Part shown: positions 21,095 to 34,288 of the stretch, piece by piece
How positions within the stretch are numbered: the stretch's first letter is position 1
Layout: every line of letters starts with the position of its first letter
NCBI GenBank assembly: GCA_033063855.1
Contig: CP093831.1
Coordinates: forward strand, 23,870,001 to 23,934,000
Origin: Smittia aterrima
Taxonomy: Eukaryota; Arthropoda; Insecta; Diptera; Chironomidae
DNA: 64,000 nt
Reading direction: 5' to 3'
Made by a program: the position numbers and the translations under genes
Notes under the pieces: generated by a model
Database searches by the model: none
What the model saw: the letters and a program-made list of their open reading frames with translations, nothing else
What the model was told of the DNA's origin: nothing

Positions 21095-24000
21095 TTAGGT
21101 AAAGTACACGACAGAAGTACTCTCGATTTTGACTCTGCACAGCGGACATATTTCGCACCTGTTCAAATAATGGAAATAAACTTTAGTCGGCTTAGTCATG
21201 ATAAAAATATCTCGAACTTACTTTTGGGCACAGCTACGGCAACAACTGAGATGAGCGCAAGGGAGGAAGAGCGTATCAATTTTGTGATCCATGCAGATCG
21301 TACACGTCAAGTCCGTTCGTTTTGCGTCAGTCGTTTCATTAATAGAATTTTGTCCACAATCCTCCAGATGTTGCTGAGTTGATACATCAATTCCACGAGC
21401 GTGAAGAATTCTGCGCGAGTTATCGTACAATTCTCTAAACGTAAGACGTATATCGAAAACATATTTTTTCCCGAGTTCTGTGTCTTCATTGAACATTGAG
21501 ATGATTGTTCCCTGTTGAATGGAATCGGTTTAAGAAAATTGTCAAGGAAGATATTAATATTTTTTGACTCACCTTTAGGTCTCGAATGAATTGCGTCTCG
21601 ACATTCTTATGAACCGTTTGACAGCTGTAAAATGCATGTTTCTCTGTTAACGATCGGTACAGTGTTGCAGCAATTCGATGCGACGCGAATTTCACAACCA
21701 AATTTGACACGACGAAATCTTTGTCGAGATAGCAAAGATGAAAGCACCGGCGAAGGGATTTTGCTGATTCAACAGCTGAGAATGGAATAGAAAATGATTC
21801 GCTGGGGTTGCTGTTGCGTCGAACTGATAGACCGACTGGCGACACTGCAATTTGAATTGAATCGTTACGTGGATGTGATGATCCGTTCTCTGACATTAGA
21901 TTGCCTTCAAAAGTTTCTTCTCCGAATTTTTTGAGCGTAGCAAATTCTTCGAGAAGCCAATATTTCGCGGATGAGACTGTCATTGAGTTAATTTTTAAAT
22001 GTTCTCGAGCGACAGAGAGGAAGAAGTCGTCAGGTAGTTCCGTTCTATTAATCAAGGTAACTGGGTCATCATCATCCGGTAGCATCATGTGCTCCACATA
22101 ATTCTCAATGATGAACCTCTCCAAATGATTGTTTTCACTTTCAACGTTATCAGCTTTCATTTCGTCAACAAATGATCTTCTTCGTCCCGTTCGATTGATT
22201 CTTTGTGCACGTTGACTTAGTTGTTTGATTAATTTTTGGTTATTCTCCGCCATCAGATCTGATGAAATTTTAACGCCTTCGGCTTGTGATAAGAGGGCAA
22301 TGAGACGAGCAGCTTGCACCCAATCCGTTGGATGAATTTCAGCGTCGAGTAACATCTGTCGCGCTTGCAAGTAAAAGATTTCTCTGTGGAGGAAAAGCGA
22401 CGCAAATTGTTGACTTCTCGTATATTAATAGATTTGTTTCTTCTTACCTCACACTCTCTTGCAAAATGAGATGGCCTGGCACCCAAAACTTCACTCTCAG
22501 CTCGAGCATTGTGGGGCCCTCTCCTCGATGACGTTTGTCCAGTGGATTTCTTAAGTTGATCCATTGTTTGATGTTTGGATTTGGCGACTCCTGGTTCGCA
22601 TAAAGAAGGCCAAAGTAATCTGTTTCGCAAATAATTCCCAAGTCGTGACACACCTGGAGAGTTAATGTAAAATCGGGTTATCATTGAGCAAACTTGCATT
22701 GCCTCAATTGAAGCGTTAATCTGACGAACGAAGCAGTTTTAATCGAAAAGTGCTTGAAGGTGTTAAATAGAACTTTGTAAAATCTTAAAATGTTTCAAGT
22801 TGACCTTAACGGAATCATTTCGAAATCGATCATAAAACAAAATCTAATCGATATTTGTACACGTTTCCTTTACTTGTTTTTTTAGCTTAATCTTCTGAGA
22901 AGTTTACTACGCTTTTCATATTTTATTCCGGTCGGCAGAGAAGTGTGTTCTCATTTTCACCTCAAAAACAACATGTTGCCGTCCTCGAATATAAATAGTA
23001 CGGAGAGCGTTTTGATAAACAATCGCTGAGCGATATAAAGCTTTACCGCCATCGAGTCAACGAACTTCGGATATGCCGTTCAAAATCAGCGTCTTAAATT
23101 ACGTCGATAGCTCTCGTCATTTGTCTAGACGTGCTCTAAAGCTAAAGAGATCACTTGTTTATTCTCTTCCCAACGTGAACATGCTGCAATCTCATGACTC
23201 ATTGCGATCGGTGAGTTACAGAGTAAGCCTTCGATTTTACGTGTCGTTGCATTCGAATGCCGCCTTGATAACGCAACGATATCTTCCTTCAAGTGCTGTA
23301 AACAAAACGCTACGAAGTTTGTTTATCATCAACCGAAAAGAAGAAAACTTTTGAGGGGGAAAGAGAACGGCGATCGTCTTTATCGGTGTTCGCTTGTTTC
23401 TAATGCAATTGATGAAGACCACAAAGTGACCACGAGCAAGCGAAGTGAAACAAGCAACGACTTCAACGACAAATATTCGTGTATGAAGAATATACACGAA
23501 CACAGAACCGCGCAATTCAGATATCTGTTTTCGCTAATTTCTCTAGATACGGAGCTGTTGTATTCGTTCGATGATTGTGGACTTTGGAACTTTGAATATT
23601 TTTTTGTACTTTGTACGCTCTCTGGGCACCAGCAAGTGAACATTTGTTGAATTAAAATTAAATGCTCTAACCGATTCAACTGTCATTAGATACGTCAGCA
23701 AGATAAAAGAATTGGGAGAAGATTAAAGCTTTCTTATCTCCAGATAAATCCTATTATCAGTGAACGACTCAAGCGAGATTTGTTGAATTCTCTAAAACAA
23801 TTTAACTATTCGCGCACTGTCATCGATCAAGTTCAATGCTTTGAATCATAAACGTTTAAACGCCTAAATTGTCGTCGTTCTGATTGCTCTCGTACGACAT
23901 CCGCTTCTCATTGAAGAGTTGTTTATTTGCGTTTACGCGTTGTGCAATTTGTGTTTTCGTTGATTACGCGAGCATGATTTACTCGTTTTCTTTTTATTGC

Positions 24001-24589
24001 TAAAATTCCTGGCCCTGAAGCGCGCTCGATTTCAATCAACCAAGAATGTTGCAAAACTGATTTTTAGAAACGTTCGCGCCCTCCATGCTCAATTGCTTGA
24101 ATGCAATCGCAACGATGACCGTCAATCAGCTGTTTAGACAATGATTCCGTGTCAAATACGTAACAAAGAAGAGGATCAGTGAATACAAATCACATACACA
24201 ACGAATCTACGTGCAATCTTGAGTGAACGACATTTTTTTTATCGTATTTTCTTGTTTTGATGACACAATTATTGGTCGTGGCTTAATCTTTTTCATTTCA
24301 AATGTTGACATGTGCTCGTTCACGCGAGATTGAAGCTCTAAAGAATTTTCATTATCAAACTTCTTTAAATAAAGAGCGAGATCTGTTTCTAATTTCGTCC
24401 GGCAAAAGTGATAAGACTTCATAGCAACATGACGAGCCTTTTACATTTAAAACCCTTTCGCACTTCACTGATAAAGCGACAGTTTAGATAAGAACTTACT
24501 TTGTTCAGACAATCGGCTGCAATCGAATTTTTTTCACTTCTCACTGCAATATTTAATTTGCTTCCCGGTATGTTCACTAAAAACCACAT
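21095..24589 (-). CDS. dnr1: Dnr1 (MYLIP/IDOL family) FERM-RING E3 ubiquitin ligase
   Basis: Five minus-strand exons: 24589-24500, 22653-22448, 22383-21573, 21511-21222, 21158-21095, giving 486 aa (human MYLIP is 445). FERM F1 starts MWFLVNIPGS and runs across the first splice as DCLNK|VCHDLGI, matching the MYLIP DCLNQVCRRLGI region. Further family blocks are LRVKFWVPGHLILQE, RDLK|GTIIS and KKYVFDIRLTFRELYD. The C-terminal C3HC4 RING (about 440-476) has CTIC, PCAH, CRSC and CPLC. In flies Dnr1 restrains the caspase Dredd and the IMD immune pathway; vertebrate MYLIP degrades lipoprotein receptors. Introns 2-4 are 61-64 bp but intron 1 is 1846 bp and contains two coding-like segments. Poly(A) signal at 21007-21012. 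Confidence 0.93.
22990..22998 (+). promoter_or_regulatory. TATA box for a possible nested plus-strand transcript
   Basis: TATAAATAG lies on the plus strand 75 bp upstream of the ATG at 23073, inside dnr1 intron 1. A second TATAAAG is at 23034-23040. Both lie in a GC-richer patch than the surroundings. Promoter function is inference. Confidence 0.3.
23073..23354 (+). CDS. Possible nested small gene in dnr1 intron 1 (unrecognised)
   Basis: A 93-codon frame on the strand opposite dnr1, starting MPFKISVLNYVDSSRHLSRR. It follows two TATA-like boxes, and a strong donor (TCG|GTGAGT) sits after codon 46, so it may instead be the first exon (23073-23210) of a spliced gene whose second exon I could not find. 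The product is strongly basic and rich in Ser and Arg, with no signal peptide or known domain. It could be chance: similar-length frames occur elsewhere in this AT-rich region. Supporting points are the promoter-like context and a usable donor. Confidence 0.22.
   Translation: MPFKISVLNYVDSSRHLSRRALKLKRSLVYSLPNVNMLQSHDSLRSVSYRVSLRFYVSLHSNAALITQRYLPSSAVNKTLRSLFIINRKEENF
24207..24437 (-). other. Candidate alternative terminal exon of dnr1 (or independent small gene)
   Basis: Lies in dnr1 intron 1, same strand. Using the regular dnr1 donor at 24499, an acceptor (GTAAAAG) at 24438 gives a 62-bp intron, the size of most others here, and continues in phase 0 for 76 codons (ARHVAMKSYHFCRTKLETDL...) to a stop at 24207. 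The isoform would be 106 aa: the first 30 FERM residues joined to a basic, helix-prone tail without RING. Codon use looks coding-like. The acceptor's polypyrimidine tract is weak, no close poly(A) signal was seen, and the tail matches no family I know. Confidence 0.35.
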
Positions 24590-24869
24590 TTTTTTTGCTT
24601 CTGAGTCTACAGTTTCAAGGGAAATTTATTTATGTTCATCAAGTTAACTTTTATATTTTTTTATAAATCAATTTTTAACTTTTTAGTAATCTTTTCTTGC
24701 ACCTGTTCTGATGAGAGACTGTTTGATACTAAAACTTTTATATTCTGCGCTCTTACTTTAAAGTATTACTCGGAACGATTTTTTAGTTGTGTTTGTAAAT
24801 GTAAAGTCGACTGAAATTGAAAGCTCTTTGGATTGCAAGCTTTTAAATTTAAAATTCTGCTTTGAAAGA

Positions 24870-26590
24870 TTAGTTGAGATACAAACGACAATTCTTTGAG
24901 CCACAGTTGCAATAAATTTTCTCGTCACGGAATTTGTAATCAATTGTGATTTCCTCAGCAACCTCGATATTACGATTTGTGTAGAAGAGAAGTCGCTCTT
25001 TGCCGTCAATAATAAATGGAAGAACTGCAGCGTTCGGCTGAAAATTCGACATGAGTTTAATTTTTTGAGAAATCGAAGAGAATAGAATTTACCTCGCAAG
25101 AATGGTTGATGAATTTGCTGTTGTTTCCCGCAACATTCCCGTCAACGACACCACCGGATCGAAGCGAAAACAAGTAATCAGCCTTGTCTTCGTTTTTGTA
25201 AATTATTGCACGATAGTCTGCTTCATATTGATCGATAACTTCGCCCTCGTATTCAGCAAATAATTCGCCTTTCTTGATAAGTCGTTTTGCGAAAGCTCCT
25301 GTTCCTTGAATCAAAGATTCTTTAACGAGGAAAATTTCATTCGAATCCAATTTGTCCAAGTCTGTTTTAATCTTTAATATGTCTTCAGAATCAGCTACGG
25401 GTTTTGGATTAATTGTTCTTCTTGGTCTTTCTTTAAGCATTCCCGGAGATACCATTGCCTGAAGAGAGAGAAATTAGAATCTTTCTGATCTGATTATCTA
25501 ATAAAATATTTACCTTTAACATCGACACTAGTTCATTGACTTTAAGATCGATTCGTTTAAACTTTTCCGAGTCAACTTTGGCACGATATGAAAGTTTTAA
25601 GATTAAATCTTCATAGCCTTTCATCTTTTCCAAGAATTCCGAACGAATATTGACTTTTGGTTTTGTTGATGGTTCAGTTTTCTTCTCTGCAGGCTTCTCG
25701 ACTGGTTCCTGTTTTATAACTTTGTTGGATATTTCGACAAGAGCACTTTGTTTCTTCAGAACAACATTGAAATTCTTAACTTTAGATGAAGGAATCTTAT
25801 TTTCTTTTTGATTGTCCTTGCTTTTCTTCTCAACAAGAGCCAACTTCTGTTCTGAATTATTAACTTTTAGAGAAGATACTTTTGGCACTTGAACAATTTT
25901 TAACGATGAAGCCTCTTTCTTATTCTCCTTCTGAATATTCTTGCTTTTCTTCTCAGCAAGAGCCAACTTATGTTCTGAATTATCAACTTTTAGAGCAGTT
26001 ACTTTAGGCTTTGGATCAACTTTCAACGATAAAACCTGCTTCTCATTTTCTTTCTGAATGTTGTTGTATTTCTTTTCAGCAAGAGCTAACTTTTGTTCTT
26101 GATAAGGTTTCAATTTTGAAGGAACATTGATCGCTTTGTTTGTGATGTCGGAAAACAAACCACGCTTCTTCGTCTCAATATTACTGGCCTTCTGATCTTT
26201 CTTATGAACCTGTTTCACTTGAATTTTGGCTTCTGGAACCTTCAAAGGAGACGCGTCTTGATCTTCCTTCATCATGTTCAGAGCAACAACGAAAGTATTA
26301 AATCTTTTGAAATAAAGTTCTTCGGTTTCCGGCGACCACTTCTTCAGCCATGCTTCGTCACAAGATTCAGAGCCTTTCTTGTTGTAGAATTTGACGATGA
26401 AGCTTGTTTTACATCCACCAGACTCAATTTGCGTAACCTAGAAATTGAAATTTTATTGTGAAATTAGTGAATTTGCGATAAAATCATTGAAATCCAAGTT
26501 TATTCTTACCTTTCCAGGCCAATGATAAGAATCTTTTGTTTCTGCGAATACATTTTCGCCCACAGCAAATGAATTACGATTATTTTTCAT
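24870..26590 (-). CDS. PWWP-like and SET domain protein (putative lysine methyltransferase)
   Basis: Four minus-strand exons: 26590-26510, 26437-25514, 25458-25093, 25037-24870, all phase 0, 512 aa. Residues 8-70 look like a PWWP fold (GENVFAETKDSYHWPGKVTQ, then FIVKFYNKKG and EAWLKKW), a reader of methylated histone tails in known proteins. Residues about 100-230 are Lys-rich with three roughly 41-aa tandem repeats built on KLALAEKK and QKENK. Residues about 376-500 are a SET domain: GTGAFAKRLIKKGELFAEYEGEVID, the SAM/catalytic motif NHSCEPN (453-459, split by an intron) and ITIDYKF. A short Cys-rich post-SET CNCGSKNCR follows. No AWS or pre-SET Cys cluster was seen. Histone methylation is inferred and substrate is unknown. 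A poly(A) signal (minus) lies at 24625-24630, between this gene and dnr1. Confidence 0.87.
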
Positions 26591-29500
26591 TTTAAATGAT
26601 TTTTTGACTTTTGCTTTTCAAAAAAGTGGTAATCGCTCTGCCGAGGAAGACTTTCGAGGAAGACTTTAATTTTCCGTTAATTCAAAATTTACCGTTACTC
26701 AAGAAAATTCAATGTTCCAGGAAAAACAGTTTTTCCTGAAATTTCAAGCTAAATAATTCAAATAAAAAGCTTTTCCACTGACATCTTTCGTCGAGAACGA
26801 ATATTCACATCGCATATTGTCGAAGGCAGCGAGTCTACAGTTTCTCTTCGCTCTCTTTCGACTATTTTTTTTTCTTCGTCGTTCAAACACATTCGACTCG
26901 AAATATATTCACTAAAATCTCGAGCACCGAACAGTGTAGACGTCTTTCTAAATCTTTCTCTAAAGTACTTAAGAGTTAGAATTTTTAAAATCAGCAATTC
27001 AATTAAGTGTTTAATTGTAAAAGTCCACCTCGAGAAATCGTAAAATTCTACAATAATTCAGCAAAAGTGATATTTGATTGTGACCGGAGAATTAAAGGAC
27101 TTGCAAAGAAAACAACAAAGATTTGCGAAGTTGATGATTCATTGGAAAAACTCTGAATTCGCATTATAAAAGTATAAATATACAAAGTTTGGATTATCAT
27201 CACGAATAATTCTCGAAAGGATAAACCTTCGAAACGATATTAAAGTCTGAAGCTAAAGGTAAGTTAACTGAGAGATTAATTAAAATGAAAGTGCGATTCA
27301 GAAATTTTAATTGCAATGTGAATTCAAACTGTTCGACTAAGAGTCTCATATCGAACGAAAGCTATTAAGCATTAGCCTCGCAAAGCCTAGAAGTTCTTTC
27401 GGTTAATTAACGAACAAATATGTTAATTTATTGTTTTAATTCATTTCGGAAAGAACCCGAAAGCAATTTTAAACGATATCAGAAATACAGTTCCAAGTAC
27501 ATCACAACCGAAAAACTCCTCGAACCGTTTCAATGGACACAGCTCAGGAGGGCAACGTTTATGAGTAAGGTTCCCTCTCTCGACTCGCACATGCTGCATT
27601 TTTAATATTATTTCTCGATCGTATGTGGAGTTCAATGTGTGCCCACAATGCGTAACGCCTCGGCCGAAAGCCTCAAAGCTGCCTAATTTTCGTAAATGAA
27701 TTATTTCTCTCTCGCTCACATTATGAATTCAAGTGCTCCGCACATTAAACATACACGCAGCATAGATTACAACATAACAGGCATAAATTTCCGATATTTG
27801 TTCGGTGGACTCTCAGTTTTTTTCTGTTGTACTTCGCTTACTGTTCCGTTAAATTCTCAGACCAGATGTTTTTTGTTGTGTCGTCTTTCACAACACAAAT
27901 ATTTCAAAGGAATGGGGAGACATTGAATTCTTCTTGTTCACGCATTAAACATCTTTACCCAAAAAATCGTAAAAATCTTAGATGAAATATCTTCGTTTGT
28001 GATTAATTTATTAAATTAATTGAAGATCTCTATGACCGTGCAGTGAGGAAAAGATCAAACAATGCGAACGTAGTAAACGATTGAGATATTTGAAGTAGAA
28101 TTGTCAATGGAATTTCCCCTCCGGGAAAGATTTAAATGAAGAAGGAAACTCTGAAAATGAAAAATATCCTAATTTCGTTACGCAGAAATAAAAGTGAGCA
28201 AAAATTGTCTCTCACTCTTCAGGATCCTTCAGTACCTCGCGTCGTCACAGTAAAAGTCACGACACATATCGTAAATTACTCGAACTTCCTTTCGTTCATC
28301 ACGAACAGTTCTCACTGTAACTCACTAACAAAAAAAGCTGTTTGATACATAAACAATAACAGCACCGAGAGAGAAAAAAAAAGAATATTTCCCGAATGAA
28401 TCAGAAACGCAAAAGGGGACAGAGGAGAGATGAATTCTCTTTCAGAAGTTAGGGGAGGTTTTTGCCTCGGCGTATTTTTGGGGTGAAGCGACTCATGATG
28501 CCAGAGCACTGACTGAATATCCGAGAAGAACTTAACAAAGGAAGTTTGGTGGTGTGCGCGTTGCACGAGAAAATTCACCCTCGACGATTTCGCCTTTGTC
28601 AGAATGGAAATATTCACAACGCAATTTTGTTGTGCATGGACCCATTTTCATCATCATCATTATCGTTGTGTTGCTGCTCTTGTTGCGCTCTTCTTGTTCG
28701 TTCTCCCTCGACATCCCCCTTCAATCGACTAGGCTCATCTGCATTTGAATCGTTCCTGTTAAACATTCTTCCTTCTTCTTCTTCTCCATCATAAAAAACC
28801 ATTTTACCGCATAAAACAATGGCAAGAGCACACATTACGAGGCAGCGGACAAGGAGAAATTCCTTTTTTGTGTTTGAGAATGAAACTTTTATTCTTTGCG
28901 GTAATGGAATCATTGAGTTTGATGCTGTTCAATTCAGGGTTTGTGTGTTCATTGACATATGGCGTCAGATTGATTGAAGGAACCACACAACTGTTGTTTA
29001 GAACGAACAGATCTTGTGTAAATTGTAATTAAACGGCTGCTGTTGATTCGACTTGCTTCATCCTTTGAAGAGATCTGATCGCCAACTTGTCGGAAGCATT
29101 TAAAGCCCAGCATACACTTGACAACTCTTCTCTGCCATTTATGATGGTGAAAACTCACATGATTCACCGACTGCCAAAAACAAACCTTTTTGAGACCAGC
29201 ATAATTTCCCTCGTTGCTTCATTGCTCTCATAAATCACCGACTGGTATCATCTGATTCTGATTTGTGTCATTTCAAGCTGAAAGTGGAAGCACATTTTTT
29301 GCACAACAAGTTAGAGTGACAAAAGTGCATTAATCACAATGTGAAATGGGCAACAATCGCAATGATTTTCCATCCTTCCCCCAACAACACACACATTCTC
29401 TCTCCCTTAGGAAGTAGCCGAGCGAGAGATAACAAAGTGTCGTGGGAGGGTGATAGTTAATGGATCTGAATTGATTAGAACTGTGAGGACATTTATGAAT

Positions 29501-32500
29501 GGCTGCTGAACTATTAAACAATCGTCGTTTCATATTCTCCCTTCTCGACGATATAAAATTATAATATTCACGATTTTTTTACGCTACATGCCTTCCATAA
29601 ACAATTTTCATCCTTTTACGAATGTGGACGAGAATGAGTCGACAGGGAAAACTTTCTCTCATGCGTGCCACAAGCATCAGATGATAACATTTAAAGTTTA
29701 CGATTCCGTTGTGTTCTATCTGTTCATTGAAATCGAATCTTTTTATGCTTCAACTTCTCGCAGAGCGAACCCTCTTCGTCTTGCTAGGGTTGTTGTTGTT
29801 GCTGGCGGAGAGCATACATTTTCATTTACATAAAGCGAACTACAACTCAAACTGGTTGACGATACAATGAGACAAAAAGTTTGGAAAAGTATCTAACGAG
29901 GAAGTTTTTAATCATCAAAACACACATAAACAAACAACTTCAACTTCCCTTTTTTCGAAGGTTGCGCTCGGGGAAAAAAGGTTTCGAATAATAATCTTTA
30001 ATTCGATCAGAGGGTGGAATAAAATTAGCGTTCAAGGCGTCGCGATTGAAAATTTTATGATTTTTTATCGATGGAGTCTTGCGAGGCGACGAGTAATGGA
30101 GCGTGAAGATTGTTTTTGCGTCAATCGATCAGCAAACAAAAGAACGAGCAATCGCTTAATTTACTGAGTTAGCGTTGGGCTATTATTCTTCAATTAGCGA
30201 GAGGAGACTTCTTTGTTTTTTTTTATCGAAGTTTTCGCTTATGAATTCAATTCTGCATCAGCTCTTTTTTTTATCCCCTTCAACGCTTCTCTAAATCCTT
30301 GTTTAATTACCATCAACTTCACGTTGTAAATGGTCGCTCTGTCTCTCTCTCTCTCGTCGACAGTACAGCAGCGTAAAAAGTTTGAGGCTTCTCCCTAGTT
30401 TTCGTTTCGATTTGATTACACCACTAGACGTCATACAAGCGAACGAAGAGAGAAATGGTCGAAAAATCAAAGCGCAAATTGTAGCCCGAGGAGAAATCGA
30501 ATTAGTGACGCTTTACGGAGCACCCTGAACTTCTAATGCTTCATCCCGTTTTTATGCTTTCTCTTACTAAATATTTATTTATTGCTTGTAAATCACACGA
30601 AACGGTAACAGCGTTAAATGATTTCTCCCCACTCAATTCATTCAAAGTGAAAGAAAAAAACAAAAGGCAATCGAAGTTTTTCCGAGAGAAACTAATTTTT
30701 CATTCAAACTTTCCTCTCCTCCTGTTCTCGAGAAGATTGCAATCCTCGGGACAATAAATCATTCAGCTGTAGTAAACCTTAAACTCAACCCCCGCACTAA
30801 AGAGAGAAATGCTTTTCAACAAATTGATACAATCCCTGATTGCGAAGCTTCCATTTACATTCTCTCGGTATCGGCAATAAATTTGTAAGTCGAACCTGTT
30901 CGATGTAATCATCAAAAGGCTCTCAAAGGCCGCCACGAGAAGAAAACTTACTTCGATTAAGAAAAGTGCGTGGGAATGAAAAAGGTTTTGTAAAAATCAG
31001 AAAATTGAAGAGAAACCGTAAAAGGTTTCGTCCGACGACGCACGAAATGTAATCAAACTCAAAGTGAGAGTGTTTGTGATATCTTAGAAGTAATTGTCAC
31101 TTCCATTCATTCGACCAGAGGAGAGAAGAAAAACAGAGAAAATTAATAATAATAATAATCTGTAATCGATGTTTTACTTAAAGCAATTTGGACAATATTG
31201 CGTTGCTCGCTAAATTCATTTCGAGTGTCTTTTGTTCTTCGACTGTCGTTTCCCTTCGCCTTCTCACTCTCTCTCTCACACGATTGTTTTGTATTTCGAC
31301 TTTTCCCCCAAGCGAAAAACCATAATTCACGATTGTATTTGTGAGCTTCATGAAAATTTTTCACCCCTCACCTAGCACAGACGAGAACGAAATAGGCAAA
31401 CAGAACGAACATTCAATTTTCAGGATTGCACATTGTACAAGAACTACTGCTATTCAGTGAGAAGAGAAAAATGCTTTTAATGTCGTCAAAGGTTATTCAT
31501 TGTCTGTTTAGAGAAGCGATCCAGGTTCGAGGGTTTGTCGCTGCATATCCAACAACTTACAGCGATTTATTGCGAGAAATGTTTTTGGATTAAAAAAAAT
31601 CATCCTCATCGTCGATGCAGTCGGTGATCGTCGAACTAACTCTCCCTCGAGAGGAGGAAACAAGAGATGAAAGTGCACTTTTACGAGCGAGCTTAGTAAC
31701 TAAGGGAGAATAGTTTTCCTTTTACATTTTCATGTTCATTTCCACCCCTAAGAAGCTTACTCTCTTGCGGCTTCCGATTAAGAATCGAGATTTAATGCGT
31801 AAGTGTGCTTTATCGCTAGCAACCGTCACCACGCTCGTCTCACTTCGTGTGCTGCTCGAAATGATCCATAAATAATAATTTACACATTCTGATGATCTGG
31901 AAACGATTTTCTTTACGAGACGACGATGAGGGAGAGAAGAAAAATGTGTCACCAACAGATGAAAGAACTTTGTGACTGACTCAGAATTCCTTTCATTACG
32001 GAAATGGGAAAAGATTCTTTTGTCGTTCGTTCACTTAATAATTGTATCGTTGTCTGAAAATAACTTTTAATTACTTAGCGAGAATGTGCTTTAATTTAAA
32101 ATAATTGAAAGAAAACGTTCGTTCGTTGCGCTCAACACCTGAAGATTTCCCGTCTGCTCAAAATTGTAATTTTTATTTTGTCGCCCTCTCAACAGCGAAT
32201 TTAAAGTGTCGCTCTCATATAAAACTGTAATTTATTTCATCCATCTGCCAGCGATACGAAAGCAACGTGAAATCATCGGGTGGTAACTGGTTGTTGGCAT
32301 TAATTATTTTCCGGTCGGGCACATGGGGGTTGCCATCGAAGAAAAAAAAAAATGCAATTCAAAGAACTGTGAAGAGTAGAATTCATTAATTATCAAACTG
32401 GAAATTGCCTCAACAATTGGAATTTTAAGTTTTTTAGTCAACAAAGGGAAGAATCTACATAAAGAATGAGAATTTCTCCTCGCGATTTGAGCTTTCACTT

Positions 32501-34268
32501 CAACCCTCCTTTTTAAAAAATGTAACAATGCTTGATATGCGCTTTATGCTTTTCATAAAAATTACACAATCCGTTCATGATTACGATCAATGGCAAGATG
32601 AAGGAGGGAAACGAAAGGGAACGAGTAGAATTCTCTTTGTGGGGTCGGTGAAAAATGATATCGAAAGGATTCGCAAAATCAAAACTTGATCTAGAAAAAA
32701 CTTGATTTGAGTCGACAGCCGATCGACGAACAGATGATTGCTTCGAAAAACTTTCTGAAAAGATTCACAAATCATACGAAATCGGGTCGGACGTCGTGTG
32801 TTGAACAATTCATGAAAATAAAAACTTTTTTTTATTTGGAGAGTTTAGTGCCGTGCAGCTGTTCGAATCCATTTAAATTTTAGTTTGTGTTTGTGTGTCT
32901 TTCTATCTTTCTCCTGAACTCTCCTAGTCGAAACTTTTTTTACGTATCGTCGTTGACTGATGTAAGTTTCGTTGTGAGTCGAAAATAAAATCAATTGTTC
33001 ACTCGATTGGCGCAAAACTAGTTTTTTTCTGTTTCGTCAGTCGATTGGCAATAACCAGGACCTTTGTCCTGTTACAACAATTGTTCCACCCGATTGTTAG
33101 AGCCTTCAGTGCCGCACGACTCGCATGATGCACATTGATTTTATTTTTCTGCTTTTCCGTTTTGTTGTTTACTTTCGTGCTCATGAAATATTTTCGGATC
33201 CAATTGAATTTGTCTCCGGGGCCTTAAAAAAAAACCTTGGCCAGGTGATAGAGACAGCAGATGACGACGAAGAAAGAATAACTTTGTTATTAAAGTATTT
33301 TCTTGTCGCGGTATCGTTCAGCGAAGCCATAAAGACAATGATGAGAAGTCATTGTCCTTAGTCGCTCATTTATCCTTCCTTTCCTTTCGTTCATCGCCTT
33401 CTTAATTCCACTCGGAACAAACGAACAAAGGAATGAAGAGATATTCTGATATTGCGACTCGGGTGTTTGATGACGCAAAGTTTTCTCTTTCTGTTGTTAT
33501 CATCAAATCGTTTAAAAAAAAGGGTTTTGAGATCAGTGAATCGAAAATTGGATCGAGACCGAAGAGAGTAGCACGGACAATCACGCGCACACAACGCGAC
33601 AGATGCAAATGCCAACTCGTAAAGTTGTGCAACTAACTGCAAAGCGAAGGGTGAAGATGAGAATAATAAATGAAAATTTAATAAAAAATAAAACTCGCTG
33701 TGCTCTTGATCCGTTTTCGGGGGAAAAAAAGTTGTAAAAGTTGTTACGCGGGGATTCAATTTAAAGAAAATAAAAATAAAAATTCCTTATTACTTCTGTT
33801 GGCATGTCTGTTGTAGAGAGAGCGGGAAAGTTCTGTGATAGGAATTTGTAAAAAGGAATTAAATCACCCCACGACTCGACTCGACTCAACTCGACGTTGT
33901 TGTAGATGCAGCCACTGAATGTCATAAATATTAGATTTAGCTTCAAGGAAAGAATTGAATTTAGATTTTTGCGGATGGTTCCGTTGCACATTCTCGATTC
34001 AATGAAACAACGTTAGCAAAAAGGAAATTTAATCGGATGTGAAGAGTGAGGCCTGACAATAATCGCCGAAACTGATTTCGAGCATAAATTTTGTGATTTT
34101 TTCGTCAGAGAGAGACTTAATGTCGAATCATGTGAGGGGTTGCATCCCTCTCACTGTTCAAACATCATCGCATCGCATGAAGTCACTTGATGATGAAGAA
34201 ACAAGAAACCTTCTTAAACATGACTCAGCTGATTAAATTCTCTAAATTCTTCTCATTTTTTTTTACAG
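26591..34268. other. Long gene-poor region upstream of the RBM24/38-like gene
   Basis: About 7.7 kb with no coding exon I can support on either strand. Open frames of 60-100 codons (for example 28614-28913 minus, 29588-29833 plus) are low-complexity or lack family features. An acceptor (TTTTTTTTACAG) ends at 34268, so part of this stretch must be a 5' intron of the RNA-binding protein gene. It probably also holds its promoter and enhancers. Local CT/GA runs occur at 30345 and 31270. Confidence 0.5.
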
Positions 34269-34288
34269 AATTTCATTAAAAACAAAGA

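Noticed and set aside
28546..28913. Overlapping ORFs on both strands near 28.6-28.9 kb
   Set aside because: Driven by ATC/TTC low-complexity runs; neither strand shows a domain or splice sites.
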